A stretch of 64,000 nt of DNA from an uncultured Pirellulaceae bacterium. Its GTDB lineage: Bacteria > Planctomycetota > Planctomycetia > Pirellulales > Pirellulaceae. Location of the stretch: positions 1 through 64,000 of the forward strand of contig CALHPU010000075.1 in NCBI GenBank assembly GCA_938036435.1, written 5' to 3'. Positions 25,410-35,383 of the stretch are shown piece by piece; positions within the stretch are counted from its first letter, which is position 1, and each line of letters starts with the position of its first letter. The notes beneath the pieces were generated by a model, which worked only from the letters and a program-made list of their open reading frames with translations, was not told where the DNA came from and ran no database searches. A program made the translations under genes and the position numbers.

Positions 25410-27794
25410 ATGAGCACGTCTCAATCAACTCAAGACGCCATCGATCACTTCGGTGGTTCTGATCCCTCGATGGCAACACGCAAATCAACCGGTACTCGAT
25501 CGTATTGGGCATGCCTGCTGTTAAAAGAAGCCAAACAGTTGGCTCCGATCATGATCGCGCTGTTGGCCTGTAGTTTCGTGTTACATTTGCTGGCAAAATT
25601 TGGGTATCAAAACGAACAGAATGTGATGCATAGTGCATCGCTGCTGATGGTTCCGCTTCTGTTTGCTATCGGAGCTGGTCCAATGTTGGTCAGCCAAGAA
25701 AAAGAACAGGGCACGTTGAACTGGATAGGCTCGCTGCCGGTAGGTCCACGATCAATCGTGATGTCAAAGCTGATCGTCTGCGCTTTGGGTTTGATACTGT
25801 CTTGGCTCCTCAGCACCGGGCTGACTTGTTTGTTGGCCCCTTCATTTCTTTCATCTGCAGTTGTGAAAAATGCAAATATTGGGCATTGGATTGCCAGCAC
25901 ATTCGCGCTGTTGAGCTTAGGATTCGCATTAGCTTGGATGCTCTCAACGGCCATTTCATCTTTGATCGCGCTTGCGGTTTCTACCTGTGTGATGTTTGCC
26001 GTCGGCATCGCAGCTTTGAACATGATTTTTGAAAGCGAAACGTATGATCGGCCTCTTGAGATTTTTGGGTTGGTGCTAGTCAGTTTGGTGACAGCCCTAT
26101 TGGCCATAGTTTACGCGCCGCGATGGTTTATTGCTGGGGCCAAGGCCGAATCCATTTTTTCTTGGAAGCGTTGGGGGATTGGTGGTAGGCGACAGCTCAC
26201 TGAGGACAGAAGACCAGTGTTTTGGACTCAGAGTCCTGCATCAAGCTTAATTTGGCAAAGCGGTAGGCAGAACAAATTGCTATGGAGTGGTTTAATATTG
26301 ATTGTCGCCCTGTCCGCAGTCTTTTTACTGTGGTGCAGGCTCAACAAACCTAGCGAAGCAGATTTTGCAATGGCTTTGCTGTTGCCAACCGGATTGGTAT
26401 TGAGTTGGGTGGGAGCATCAGTGTTCGGTAGCGACGCGTATCGCGCACGCATCAATTTTCTGGCTCAACGTGGCGTCGCGCCGGGTTTGATTTGGTGGAC
26501 GCGCATGATACTTCCACTGGGCATTACGATTGTTGTCCTTATGTTACCGGTGCTGATAGGAGTCCAAACCTTTCCCTTCACAATAGGCGATACGTTTCCG
26601 GAGAATACAATTCCGACGAGTATAATTATCGTCACTTTCTTCATTTTTGCGATGGCGCAATGGTTTTCGCAGTGGACACGCAGCACGTTGATCAGCTTTT
26701 GCGTTGCTCCGGCAGTGGCGGTGTTGGCGTTGGGATACTTGATTTTTGTGTTTCGAGGCCTAGAAGCGCCGCTGTGGATTTTGATACCGTCGATCGGCGT
26801 CGCGCTGCTGGCGACTCGGTTGATGCTGTGCCCTTGGATGGATGGTCGATTCGACACGCGATACTGGGCTGGACACGGATCGCTCTTGTTGGTGGCGCTG
26901 GGAATCCCTTTCCTACCGTTTTTGTATACTTGGCTGACCTATCCAGACATGCCGCCTGAGATGAAGAGCACGTTGGTTGCCGAAGTGGAGCAGTACCGAC
27001 AATCACCACAACCAAAAGCGGTGGATTTGAAAAGCAACAAACGTCTTTCGCCAACCGGCGACGCCAAAGAAGAGTCAAAAGATGTCATCGCTGAGATCAG
27101 CGACAGACTTGACGCAATGGAAAAAGAACTTTCAGCGACGCCCGGTCCGATCAATTTCCCCGGCAACAAACTAGCGATCAGGACCGCAGATTTATTGTCG
27201 CTGCGAATGGACTCGATGATCGGCGCCGAAGATCCCGCCGAAAAGGACCAAGCCTACAAGCAGCGATATCAACAGGTCATTGGAATACTCGACGATATTG
27301 TCCGGCATCTACGGCTCAGCGAGCGGTTACAGGAACAAGACTACGCTGACTATCTCGAACGCTGGTTAGTCAGTGAATTGAGCAAACCCGGGCGAAAAGA
27401 GATTTTTTCAGAGCAACAGTACGCTCGCATTATTGCGGGGCTGGCTGACCAACAGAAGCGTCACCAAGCTCGCCGACGCGCGATCGTGATGGCTTGGGAT
27501 GAATCACAAAGGCAGACCAGACATCAGTTTAAAACAGACGCGAGGAAGCAACCCTTGGCCCCAAGATGGTTAGTCGTACAGCGTGACGCCGGAGTGGGAG
27601 CGGCAAAACTCTTGGACCGTTTAGAATCGTCTGTTCCTATTCCCCTTTCCTATCCAAGCCAACTTGCCAGTTTGGAAATCGACTTTGGCCCTACTAGGGG
27701 CATACTCTGGCATCGTCCATGGGAAACCCAAGCCAAAGAATTAGCAGCGTCCTTGAAATCAACACCTGCAACCGTAGGAGGCGAGGATGAATGA
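25410..27794 (+). CDS. ABC-2-type permease, large
   Basis: About 794 residues from ATG 25410; the open frame upstream overlaps the ATPase gene and is rejected. About twelve hydrophobic helices lie in residues 30-510, grouped as two six-helix halves: the first with MLVSQEKEQGTLNWIGSLPV, typical of ABC-2 membrane subunits, and the second starting near KLLWSGLILI. A hydrophilic, charged, helical region of about 280 residues follows, presumably cytoplasmic or periplasmic, with no known motif. It pairs with the ATPase upstream. Its stop overlaps the next gene by eight bases. Confidence 0.85.
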   Translation: MSTSQSTQDAIDHFGGSDPSMATRKSTGTRSYWACLLLKEAKQLAPIMIALLACSFVLHLLAKFGYQNEQNVMHSASLLMVPLLFAIGAGPMLVSQEKEQGTLNWIGSLPVGPRSIVMSKLIVCALGLILSWLLSTGLTCLLAPSFLSSAVVKNANIGHWIASTFALLSLGFALAWMLSTAISSLIALAVSTCVMFAVGIAALNMIFESETYDRPLEIFGLVLVSLVTALLAIVYAPRWFIAGAKAESIFSWKRWGIGGRRQLTEDRRPVFWTQSPASSLIWQSGRQNKLLWSGLILIVALSAVFLLWCRLNKPSEADFAMALLLPTGLVLSWVGASVFGSDAYRARINFLAQRGVAPGLIWWTRMILPLGITIVVLMLPVLIGVQTFPFTIGDTFPENTIPTSIIIVTFFIFAMAQWFSQWTRSTLISFCVAPAVAVLALGYLIFVFRGLEAPLWILIPSIGVALLATRLMLCPWMDGRFDTRYWAGHGSLLLVALGIPFLPFLYTWLTYPDMPPEMKSTLVAEVEQYRQSPQPKAVDLKSNKRLSPTGDAKEESKDVIAEISDRLDAMEKELSATPGPINFPGNKLAIRTADLLSLRMDSMIGAEDPAEKDQAYKQRYQQVIGILDDIVRHLRLSERLQEQDYADYLERWLVSELSKPGRKEIFSEQQYARIIAGLADQQKRHQARRRAIVMAWDESQRQTRHQFKTDARKQPLAPRWLVVQRDAGVGAAKLLDRLESSVPIPLSYPSQLASLEIDFGPTRGILWHRPWETQAKELAASLKSTPATVGGEDE

Positions 27795-29211
27795 ATTGTT
27801 AGCATCAAGTCGAAATGTGAAATCTAGTCGTCTTGGCTTCGGACGATTCAGACAGCGATACCTCTGGCTGGCGATGATCCCCTTTGGGATCGTGCTACTA
27901 ATCGTCGCCTATCGAGGAATCTACCAATGGCAGGCCGCTAAGGCGAATCAGGCGCAAATTGAACAATATGCTAAAGCGGGCGTTCCCTACGACAACGCTT
28001 CTATGCAAAAGCAGTACTTAGAACGGACACACTCTGAGGGATACTCGGATTGGGCCAGAGCGATCCGTCTGAGTGACTTTGGATACGGTATTAATTCCTT
28101 TTATCAAATTCCAATTATTGGTGGTGAGGGTGATTTACCAGAGGTACTGATTCCAGACGCAAACGTCGATCAATGGGCGGACGAGGCATTAGTAGCCAGT
28201 TATCTGGAAGAGGTGCAGCCAGTCATCGACCTCGTTGAGCGCGCCAGCAAGCATCCCACCCCGGTGCAATTCCCAATGCACTTTCAGGGTTTCAATACAC
28301 TGCTCCCACATATTCAGTCGAGCCGGTCGATCGTGAGGCTGCTGTCACTCGATTGTGAGTACGCTTACTCGCAAAACGACACAGCCCGAGCGTTACACGA
28401 TTTAACTTTGATGCAGTCGACGAAAGCAGCATTTGAAAGTAACGACTTTCTTGTGACCTCGTTGGTAATGAACGCACTACGTCGGATTCAGCTTGATTCG
28501 ATTCGCCGCACTTTGACTCATTGTGCTTGGGATCATTCCCAACTGGAATCTTTAAGAGAGTTGTTGGCTGCCGAGGATGACATTTCGACTCCGTACCGTG
28601 AGGGCATACGCGCTGAGCGTGCGATGGCGTTGGTAAGCCTTAAAGATCTAAACCTTGGAGAAATTTTTGGTTTAGTGGGGAAGGAAAATCCAATGGCACG
28701 TGGAGCAATTCAGCCATCGGATATTCAGTTGTTGACGAAATACTACAACGAACTGATCGATGCATCTGACTGCTCGATTCTCGATTGGAAAAAGCGAGCT
28801 GAGGCGATAGAGCAACGCGTCAACACCGAGGACCGCAATTCTATTGCCGGCATGCTTCTCCCGGCAACCGCGCAAGTCATTAGTGCCGCGATTCGAACTG
28901 AGCAAACTCGACGTTGGACATTGACCGCCGTTGCTCTCCGACAATATCACCAACAGCACGAGACTTGGCCCAAGCAGTTGTCAGATCTTAAGACGCTTGG
29001 ACTAGAGTTTGACGACTACTCCAACCTCACCGGCGAAATGTTCGGCTACGAAGTTGATGGACAAACGGTCTATCTGTGGAAAGGCAACGAGTATGCTAAG
29101 GAAAAGAATCACATCAGCCCAACTCGTCCGGCTGTGAAAGAGGATTCCGATCAGGCGAAAAAAGAGCAACTGGAATCTTATCTATTGAAAATGCAGTCGT
29201 CATTGCGGTGA
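27787..29211 (+). CDS. Membrane-anchored protein of unknown function, coupled to the ABC permease
   Basis: 474 residues, starting within the last codons of the permease after GGAGGCGAGG, a strong ribosome site. One membrane helix is near the N-terminus (YLWLAMIPFGIVLLIVAYRG, about 27-46). The remainder is soluble and mainly helical, probably periplasmic, with ALRQYHQQHETWPKQLSDL near residue 380, a phrase resembling pseudopilin-like and planctomycete surface proteins. The translational overlap suggests it works with the transporter, perhaps as substrate capture or a stalk. No family was recognised. Confidence 0.75.
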   Translation: MNELLASSRNVKSSRLGFGRFRQRYLWLAMIPFGIVLLIVAYRGIYQWQAAKANQAQIEQYAKAGVPYDNASMQKQYLERTHSEGYSDWARAIRLSDFGYGINSFYQIPIIGGEGDLPEVLIPDANVDQWADEALVASYLEEVQPVIDLVERASKHPTPVQFPMHFQGFNTLLPHIQSSRSIVRLLSLDCEYAYSQNDTARALHDLTLMQSTKAAFESNDFLVTSLVMNALRRIQLDSIRRTLTHCAWDHSQLESLRELLAAEDDISTPYREGIRAERAMALVSLKDLNLGEIFGLVGKENPMARGAIQPSDIQLLTKYYNELIDASDCSILDWKKRAEAIEQRVNTEDRNSIAGMLLPATAQVISAAIRTEQTRRWTLTAVALRQYHQQHETWPKQLSDLKTLGLEFDDYSNLTGEMFGYEVDGQTVYLWKGNEYAKEKNHISPTRPAVKEDSDQAKKEQLESYLLKMQSSLR

Positions 29212-29285
29212 GGGACTGTTGGTGAGTCTGGATTCGGCTTAGACGGAATCCTAGTGACCCAACCTACGTCTAATCGTCAATCCTC

Positions 29286-29345
29286 AACGTAGGGTGGATC
29301 AAGCGACATCGTCGCGACGACCCACCAATTGCCTTGTCTAAACGG
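29286..29345. repeat. Dispersed direct repeat, copy 2
   Basis: The segment starting CAACGTAGGGTGGATCAAGC and running through AATTGCCTTGTCTAAACGGG is closely related to 16303-16356. The rest of the 336-base gap (29212-29548) shows no gene. Confidence 0.8.
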
Positions 29346-29548
29346 GTTCTTGGGGGATTTCTTCTTCATGATTGCGCCCAAAATGTAGCTCTGGGTAAAC
29401 TGCTGGCACAAATTTGGCCGTTTATCGCGCTTAAAGACGTACTATGGAAAAAATAAGCGAAATCAAACATTGAACTTTGGGGCCTTCCTAACCTAAAATT
29501 CCCCGATTCAACCATCCACCACATTTTTGATTCGCGCCATTCTACTTT

Positions 29549-31393
29549 TTGCATGTCGCGAACGTCGGACCGTTCAATTTGATCACACCGTCAACCACTC
29601 GCTTCCCCATCAGCAAGACAAAACGCGCCAACCGTTTTGTACGGGCTATCGGTGCGTGGGCGGCCAGATGGTGTATAGCGTTGGCCTGTTTGATACTGAA
29701 TTCTCAGTCGCAGGCAATGGCATGTGCATCTTCAACAGTCTGTCCGTTCTGTGCGTCGATCAATTTGACTTTCACTGATCAGATGGCAGCAAAAGATGTT
29801 GTCGTGGCGGCCAAGTTGATAGACGCACCCGAGCTTCCTGAAGATCCTGACGCCGATCTACCCAGGGCCACTTTTGAAATCACAAAAGTGCTCAAGGGTG
29901 ACGAGGTGCTTGAGAAAGGAATGGAATTCCAAGCGCTATTGGTCGGCAGATATCCCAAAGGCAAAGAATTTTTGGTAATGGGACTCGACCCGCCAAAGAT
30001 TGCTTGGACGACGCCCATCAAGGCATCGCCCGTACTGCTGAAGTATCTTGAAGATATTCAAAAACTGCCGGAGTCAGGTGCCGACCGCTTGGCTTTCTTC
30101 CAAGACTACTTCGAGCATGAAGAGTCTTCGATCGCGTTTGACGCCTACGACGAGTTCGCCAAAGCACCTTATCAAGATCTGATCGACCTCAAAGATCGAA
30201 TGAACCGGAAACAGTTGCTCGCTTGGATTACCGACGAGGACACTTCGATCAATCGACGGCGATTGTACCTGACGATGCTGGGCGTCTGCGGGACAGCCGA
30301 AGACGGTGACGCACTGGAGAAGATGATCTCCGAGGGTGGCGACACTAATTTGCGAGGCATGGATGCATTGGTGGCCTGCTATTTGTGTATTAAAGGCGAC
30401 GCGGGAGTGGATCTTATCGAAGAGAAATTCCTGATCGACGATGAGAGTGATTTCACCACAACGATGGGAGCTGTCTCGGCGCTGCGGTTTCACGGGACCG
30501 AAGTTGAAATCGTATCGCGTAAACGCATCATTTCAGCAGTCAGAACACTGCTTGATCGTCCCAAGATGGCCGACCTGATTATCTCAGATCTCGCGCGGTG
30601 GGAGGATTGGGACGCGACAGACAAACTGGTCAAGATGTTTAAGGAATCGAAGAAAGAAAACCGCTGGCTGCGGGTACCGATTGTTGCTTTTCTGATGGCA
30701 TCACCCGAGCCACGAGCGAAAGAGCACCTTGCCGAATTGAAAAAGATTGACCCCGGCTCAATCGAGAGGGCTGAGTTATTCGGAGGCGGCTTCGACGATG
30801 ATGAAGACGACGACAGCGATGTAGAGCGTGAAGACGCGGGCGTGCAACCGCAATCTCAGTCTAATTCAAACGATGAACCGTCCGACTCTATAGGTTTTGT
30901 GTCAACACAGATGGTTGATGACGATCTCGATCCGTTTGCTGAACTTGAGCAAATGATCACCGACGGTCGACAACCAACTCGGGCCATCACAATGCCCTCC
31001 AAACTTCAATCCCGTCACAAATCATTCAAAGTTCCACTCGTGACGGACATGGCAGGTGAAACGTCTTCGGTAGCGACGCTGCCAGCGGTCGCGATCCCTG
31101 CGATGACGACCGATGAAGCGGTCACCCTAGATCAATCCAACATCGCCGCTGGCGATGAAGGAGTTGCCGATCTATCTGCGGCTCAGAACGCACCTTCCCC
31201 GTCGCCGGTCGCCTTGACGGCGGAAACCGCCAGCGCGGCCCCCCCGGTGGCTGCGGTCTCACCGGTGACGCCTGTCGCATCGGTTCCCTATTTGACGTTG
31301 AAGATCATTCTAATCCCGTTCCTTTGCTCGATCGTTCTGTTTTTTCTGCTCTGGTCGGTGGTTAATGGCTCGTTTCAGCGTTTGATATTCTGA
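29549..31393 (+). CDS. Exported or membrane protein with HEAT-like helices and C-terminal anchor
   Basis: 614 residues from TTG 29549; the start is uncertain. A hydrophobic segment about residues 38-55 (WCIALACLILNSQ) acts as a signal or anchor, followed by a CPFC motif near residue 65 that could be a redox or metal pair. Residues about 130-400 are helical pairs of the HEAT/armadillo sort (DRLAFFQDYFEHEES onward), then an acidic, Ser/Pro/Ala-rich linker and a final membrane helix (ILIPFLCSIVLFFLLW) at the very end. The protein is probably held at the membrane with the bulk outside. The function is unknown. Confidence 0.72.
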   Translation: MHVANVGPFNLITPSTTRFPISKTKRANRFVRAIGAWAARWCIALACLILNSQSQAMACASSTVCPFCASINLTFTDQMAAKDVVVAAKLIDAPELPEDPDADLPRATFEITKVLKGDEVLEKGMEFQALLVGRYPKGKEFLVMGLDPPKIAWTTPIKASPVLLKYLEDIQKLPESGADRLAFFQDYFEHEESSIAFDAYDEFAKAPYQDLIDLKDRMNRKQLLAWITDEDTSINRRRLYLTMLGVCGTAEDGDALEKMISEGGDTNLRGMDALVACYLCIKGDAGVDLIEEKFLIDDESDFTTTMGAVSALRFHGTEVEIVSRKRIISAVRTLLDRPKMADLIISDLARWEDWDATDKLVKMFKESKKENRWLRVPIVAFLMASPEPRAKEHLAELKKIDPGSIERAELFGGGFDDDEDDDSDVEREDAGVQPQSQSNSNDEPSDSIGFVSTQMVDDDLDPFAELEQMITDGRQPTRAITMPSKLQSRHKSFKVPLVTDMAGETSSVATLPAVAIPAMTTDEAVTLDQSNIAAGDEGVADLSAAQNAPSPSPVALTAETASAAPPVAAVSPVTPVASVPYLTLKIILIPFLCSIVLFFLLWSVVNGSFQRLIF

Positions 31394-31503
31394 ACGGCCG
31401 GGTTTACATTGGGCAACGTAAAAACGGATTTGCAATCGCGGCGTGAACTATCTCGCGCATTGCTACGTAGCAACGATCAGGGCAATTTTTGCGGCAAATG
31501 CTC

Positions 31504-31634
31504 CTAGTGGTTTGTCAGGGATGGAAGTTAGAGTGTGTCATCGTAGCCGGAGTCGCCAGACTTCGGTTTTATACTGCTGAACTGAATTCTGGCCAATCCA
31601 GCTACCCTAAAATTAAATGTTGACAGACCACTAG
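31504..31634. repeat. Palindromic dispersed element, copy 3 (nested)
   Basis: Outer arms 31504-31518 (CTAGTGGTTTGTCAG) and 31620-31634 (TTGACAGACCACTAG) enclose a weaker inner pair around CGTAGCCGGAGTCGCCAGA (from 31542) and TTCTGGCCAATCCAGCTAC (to 31604). This copy has diverged more inside than copy 1. Confidence 0.75.
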
Positions 31635-31665
31635 CGTACGATCCACATTCTTATGACTCCAGCGA

Positions 31666-32346
31666 ATGAAAAGCGACTTGAAATCATCCTCAAAGAACGA
31701 CGCCGTCAGCAACGATGAGTTTAAGGCGGTTAGCAAAGCGGCTGTCGCCTGTCTTGTATTTGCGATCCTAAGCGCTGCCGCTTTTATGTCAGAGCTATTT
31801 GTGATTCTGCCGATTATTGGCCTCGGCTGTGGGATGGCCGCACTGGCAGGGATCAAACGCTATCCAGACGAACTGGTCGGAAAAACACCCTCGCAAATCG
31901 GGTTGGCCGCCTGTGCGGTAATGTTGATCGGCAGCGTTGCAATGCACAGTTACATCTACGCGACTGAAGTTCCTCCCGACCATCGACGAATTTCTTTCAG
32001 CGATTTGCGAAACAACAAGAAAACAAATTTGCCCTACTCGGAAAAAGCCAAAGAATTCGATGGCCAAAAGGTGTTCATTAAAGGCTACGTGCGACCGCCA
32101 TCTGGCAAGAAAAAGCGACTGAAAAATTTCATCATGGTGGGTGACTTTGGCGATTGCTGCTTTGGTGGCAATCCAAAAATCACTGAGGTTATTGCAGTAA
32201 AGATCAGCTCCGATGATACCGTTGATTACTCTTACGGTTTGCGAAGAATCGGCGGTACGTTTCGCCTCAACCCAAACACGCGCCCCGTCAACGAAAAAGA
32301 AGTGCCTCAGGTGTTTTACGAAATCGAAGCCAACCATGTGCGTTAA
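31666..32346 (+). CDS. Membrane protein with CCFG domain, paralogue 1
   Basis: 226 residues. Two hydrophobic helices (about 25-62 and 84-103) are followed by a soluble C-terminal domain: FDGQKVFIKGYVRPPSGK, LKNFIMVGDFGDCCFGG, then a strand-rich end. The order of a GQxVxIxGYxxP strand and a Cys-containing loop recalls DUF3299-type domains. The paired Cys in CCFG may be redox-active or bind metal. The next gene encodes a protein with the same C-terminal domain, 39 bases downstream. The function is unknown. Confidence 0.75.
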   Translation: MKSDLKSSSKNDAVSNDEFKAVSKAAVACLVFAILSAAAFMSELFVILPIIGLGCGMAALAGIKRYPDELVGKTPSQIGLAACAVMLIGSVAMHSYIYATEVPPDHRRISFSDLRNNKKTNLPYSEKAKEFDGQKVFIKGYVRPPSGKKKRLKNFIMVGDFGDCCFGGNPKITEVIAVKISSDDTVDYSYGLRRIGGTFRLNPNTRPVNEKEVPQVFYEIEANHVR

Positions 32347-32385
32347 AACCAATGCCTCAGTCGCATAATCTTAGGTCCAATCAAC

Positions 32386-33105
32386 ATGGCAGTTTCCAAA
32401 CGCAATCCGACACCTATGATCGCGACCCTCGTTGCGTTGGGGTTGTTCTTCTACTTTGGTTTGAGCACCTCTTCAGATGACGCGACTCCCGTCACCACTG
32501 AAGCACCAACTCCCATAGCCCCTCTAGACCAATCGCAAATTGATGCCATCGCCGCCGACGCGGCCAATGAATCCGACAACTTTGAAGATGGCGATTCGAT
32601 TCCAGAGCACATCTTGGCACGACTTCCCAAAGCTCTTGACACTTCGGAAGCACAAAGGCTGAACCTTAGCGGCGAAACTACAAAGACTTCGCAAACAGCC
32701 GAACCCGTCTCTCGGAGACTCAAATCTCGCAACGGTCTGTATGATCTGACCTTTGACGATGTCAAATTTGACCTCGAGCCCGATGAACCCTTCTCACCGG
32801 ATCGGTTGACTGACGAAATACGCGGCATCGACGGACAGCAGATTAAGATTCGTGGCTACATCCGACCAAGCTTCAGCCAGCGCGGCCTTAAAAACTTTGT
32901 ATTCGTTAGAGACAACAAGGAATGTTGCTTCGGACCAAATGCGGCCATCTACGACTGTATGCTGGTGAAGCTGAAGAAGCAGACCACGACCGACTACACC
33001 GTCAGGCCCGTGACCGTCGAAGGCACGTTCTATTTGAAACCCTTCCAAGGCCCTGACGGGAATACTTGGGCCATCTATCGGATGCGAAACGCTACCGTTA
33101 AATAG
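32386..33105 (+). CDS. Exported protein with CCFG domain, paralogue 2
   Basis: 239 residues with an N-terminal membrane helix (MIATLVALGLFFYFGL), a long acidic Ser/Thr/Ala-rich linker and a C-terminal domain matching the previous gene: IDGQQIKIRGYIRPSFSQ, LKNFVFVRDNKECCFGP, then FYLKPFQGPDG. The shared DGQ-IxGYxRP-LKNF-CCFG pattern shows the two are tandem paralogues. They differ in their membrane part, suggesting partners of a complex or division of labour. The betaine-lipid genes lie 135 bases downstream, but no functional link is shown. Confidence 0.75.
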   Translation: MAVSKRNPTPMIATLVALGLFFYFGLSTSSDDATPVTTEAPTPIAPLDQSQIDAIAADAANESDNFEDGDSIPEHILARLPKALDTSEAQRLNLSGETTKTSQTAEPVSRRLKSRNGLYDLTFDDVKFDLEPDEPFSPDRLTDEIRGIDGQQIKIRGYIRPSFSQRGLKNFVFVRDNKECCFGPNAAIYDCMLVKLKKQTTTDYTVRPVTVEGTFYLKPFQGPDGNTWAIYRMRNATVK

Positions 33106-33240
33106 AATCGCTACGACCCGGCGATAGGTTGTAGAATCAGCCTTGGCAAGAGTTTTCCGTCCTTTCTCGCGTTTGCGCAAAGTGTTACAATCTCGGCTGT
33201 TTAATAACCAGCAAATTGAAACACCGACTACAAAGCAACT

Positions 33241-34431
33241 ATGGCGATTTTGGATTGGATCAGTCAGCGGATATTCACATCCGTTCACGGGAATAACCTC
33301 GTTTACAACACCTGCTGGGAAGATCCGAGGCTTGACCGGGTAGCGCTAGAATTCGGCCCCGAGGACAACGTGCTGGTGATCACTTCGGCCGGCTGTAATG
33401 CGCTCGACTACGCACTGGCGGGCCCCAAGCACGTCAACGCGGTGGACATGAACCCGCGCCAAAACGCGCTGTTGGACCTAAAGAAATCAGCCATCCGCAA
33501 CCTCGAATACGAAGACATTTTTAAGATGTTTGGCGAGGGTAGGTTGCCAGAGGCAAAATCAATCTACGATTCCAAATTACGAGCGGAACTGCCCGAGTGG
33601 TCTCAGCAGTTTTGGGACAAGAAGATCAAGTGGTTCGACAATCCTCGCAAGTCATTCTATTACCGGGGCACATCGGGCGCATTTGCCCGCATGGTGAAGA
33701 TTTACAACGAGCGTGTGATTCGCGTGAAACCTTTGTTGGAAAAATTGTTGAGCGCCGATACGGTTGAGGAACAACGTGAGATTTACGATTCAGAGCTGCG
33801 CGAGAAATTTTGGACCGGTCTGATTAAGTTCACGATGAACCGCGATACAACGATGTCGATGCTGGGCGTTCCCAAAGCGCAACGACGACAGATTGAAAAT
33901 CAGTACCCCGGCGGGCTGGTGAAGTTCATTCAAGATTGCATGGAGAGTGTTTTTGCCGACCTGCCAATGAAGGACAACTACTTCTGGCGGGTCTACATGA
34001 CGGGAAAGTACACGCCAGAGTGTTGCCCTGAATACCTCAAGCCTGAAAACATTCAGCGATACAAAGACGGTTTGATCGATAACGTTTCGACTCACACCGA
34101 TTCTGTGCAGGGTTTTCTCGAGAAGCACGACGGGCAAATCTCCAAGTACATTTTGCTGGACCACATGGATTGGCTATCGGATCATTTCTTCCCACTGCTG
34201 GAGTCGGAATGGCAAGCGATTATTGATCGGGCCGCACCCAACACGCGTCTGATCTGGCGTAGCGGCGGGCTGGAGACGGACTTCATTGACAAAGTCGAAG
34301 TCACGCGCGACGGCAAGCAGCAGAAAATCACCTCGATGCTGACCTACAACAGTCAACTTTCCGATGAGCTGCACGAAAAGGACCGAGTTCACACGTATGG
34401 CAGTTTCTACATTGCCGACCTTGGCGCGTAG
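33241..34431 (+). CDS. btaA: S-adenosylmethionine:diacylglycerol 3-amino-3-carboxypropyltransferase
   Basis: 396 residues, the BtaA (DUF3419) length. Visible BtaA features include [16 protein letters not shown] near the start, a SAM-binding class I Rossmann segment [19 protein letters not shown] followed by [27 protein letters not shown], and [11 protein letters not shown]. BtaA moves the aminocarboxypropyl group of SAM to diacylglycerol to make diacylglycerylhomoserine. With the following methyltransferase it would produce the betaine lipid DGTS, a phosphorus-free membrane lipid usually made when phosphate is scarce. No Pho box was found by eye upstream. Confidence 0.9.
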   Translation: MAILDWISQRIFTSVHGNNLVYNTCWEDPRLDRVALEFGPEDNVLVITSAGCNALDYALAGPKHVNAVDMNPRQNALLDLKKSAIRNLEYEDIFKMFGEGRLPEAKSIYDSKLRAELPEWSQQFWDKKIKWFDNPRKSFYYRGTSGAFARMVKIYNERVIRVKPLLEKLLSADTVEEQREIYDSELREKFWTGLIKFTMNRDTTMSMLGVPKAQRRQIENQYPGGLVKFIQDCMESVFADLPMKDNYFWRVYMTGKYTPECCPEYLKPENIQRYKDGLIDNVSTHTDSVQGFLEKHDGQISKYILLDHMDWLSDHFFPLLESEWQAIIDRAAPNTRLIWRSGGLETDFIDKVEVTRDGKQQKITSMLTYNSQLSDELHEKDRVHTYGSFYIADLGA

Positions 34432-34490
34432 GTTCGGTTTTCAACCGAATCCGTTCCCCAGCCTAAGATTTACGAAAGACAAGATCGCGC

Positions 34491-35219
34491 ATGCCTTTTC
34501 TTGCTGACATGAAGGTTCTGTATCACATGCTGCTGAAGCCTGTGCGCGGAGACGACCATGCACAGAGGATGGAAAGTTTCTACGGAGGTCAGGCAGGAGC
34601 CTATGATGATTTCCGTCGACGACTTTTAAAAGGGCGCGAATCGCTTTACCAGCAATTGCCGAAACCCGAAGGCGGAGTTTGGGTTGACATGGGTGGCGGA
34701 ACAGGGTCGAACATCGAAAATTTGGCTGACTCGATTGATCGACTGAAACAGGTATACGTCGTCGATCTGTCTGAATCACTTTTGAATGTTGCCACCAAAC
34801 GATTTGAGGAAAAGGGTTGGAGCAACGCCAAAGCCGTTGTTGCAGACGCAACCACGTTCACGCCCGAGGAAGGGTTGGCGGACGTGGTGACGTTTTCCTA
34901 TTCGCTGACGATGATTCCCGATTGGTTCGCAGCAATCGAGAATGCGAAACGCATTCTCAAACCGGGCGGTCACATTGGCGTTGTCGATTTCTATGTGGGC
35001 CGCAAGTATCCGCAAGAGGAGATGAAGCAACACGGATGGTTATCTCGCACGCTCTGGCTACCTTGGTTTGCCACCGACAATGTGTTTCCCTCAAAGGATC
35101 ACATCCCGTTTCTGCGTCATCATTTCGACCAGACTCACCTAGATGAGCAGCGTAACCGCATGCCCTACGTGCCACTGTTGAAGACGCCATACTATCAGTT
35201 CATCGGGCAGAAAAAGTAA
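34491..35219 (+). CDS. btaB: BtaB-like SAM methyltransferase
   Basis: 242 residues, 59 bases after BtaA and on the same strand. Class I methyltransferase motifs: VWVDMGGGTGSNIENL (motif I, about 61-76), VVDLSESLLNVA (II), FSYSLTMIPDWFAAI (IV) and LKPGGHIGVVDF (V/VI). Next to BtaA it should add three methyl groups to diacylglycerylhomoserine to give DGTS. In algae and some fungi the two activities sit in one protein (BTA1); here they are separate, as in alphaproteobacteria. The methyltransferase family is broad, so the name rests on context. Confidence 0.85.
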   Translation: MPFLADMKVLYHMLLKPVRGDDHAQRMESFYGGQAGAYDDFRRRLLKGRESLYQQLPKPEGGVWVDMGGGTGSNIENLADSIDRLKQVYVVDLSESLLNVATKRFEEKGWSNAKAVVADATTFTPEEGLADVVTFSYSLTMIPDWFAAIENAKRILKPGGHIGVVDFYVGRKYPQEEMKQHGWLSRTLWLPWFATDNVFPSKDHIPFLRHHFDQTHLDEQRNRMPYVPLLKTPYYQFIGQKK

Positions 35220-35383
35220 GCCTAGCTTCCGTTTCTGTAGACTGCGTGTTGTTTTTGAAGAAACCAATCTCGAATTTGATCCGTGTTTTGATTTTGAATA
35301 GGCGTAGCCGAAAACGAGTTGGTCGCATGTAGCTGACGATGACTCCTCCGTAGCCGAATTGGTTGGTGATGGGATTGATTCTT

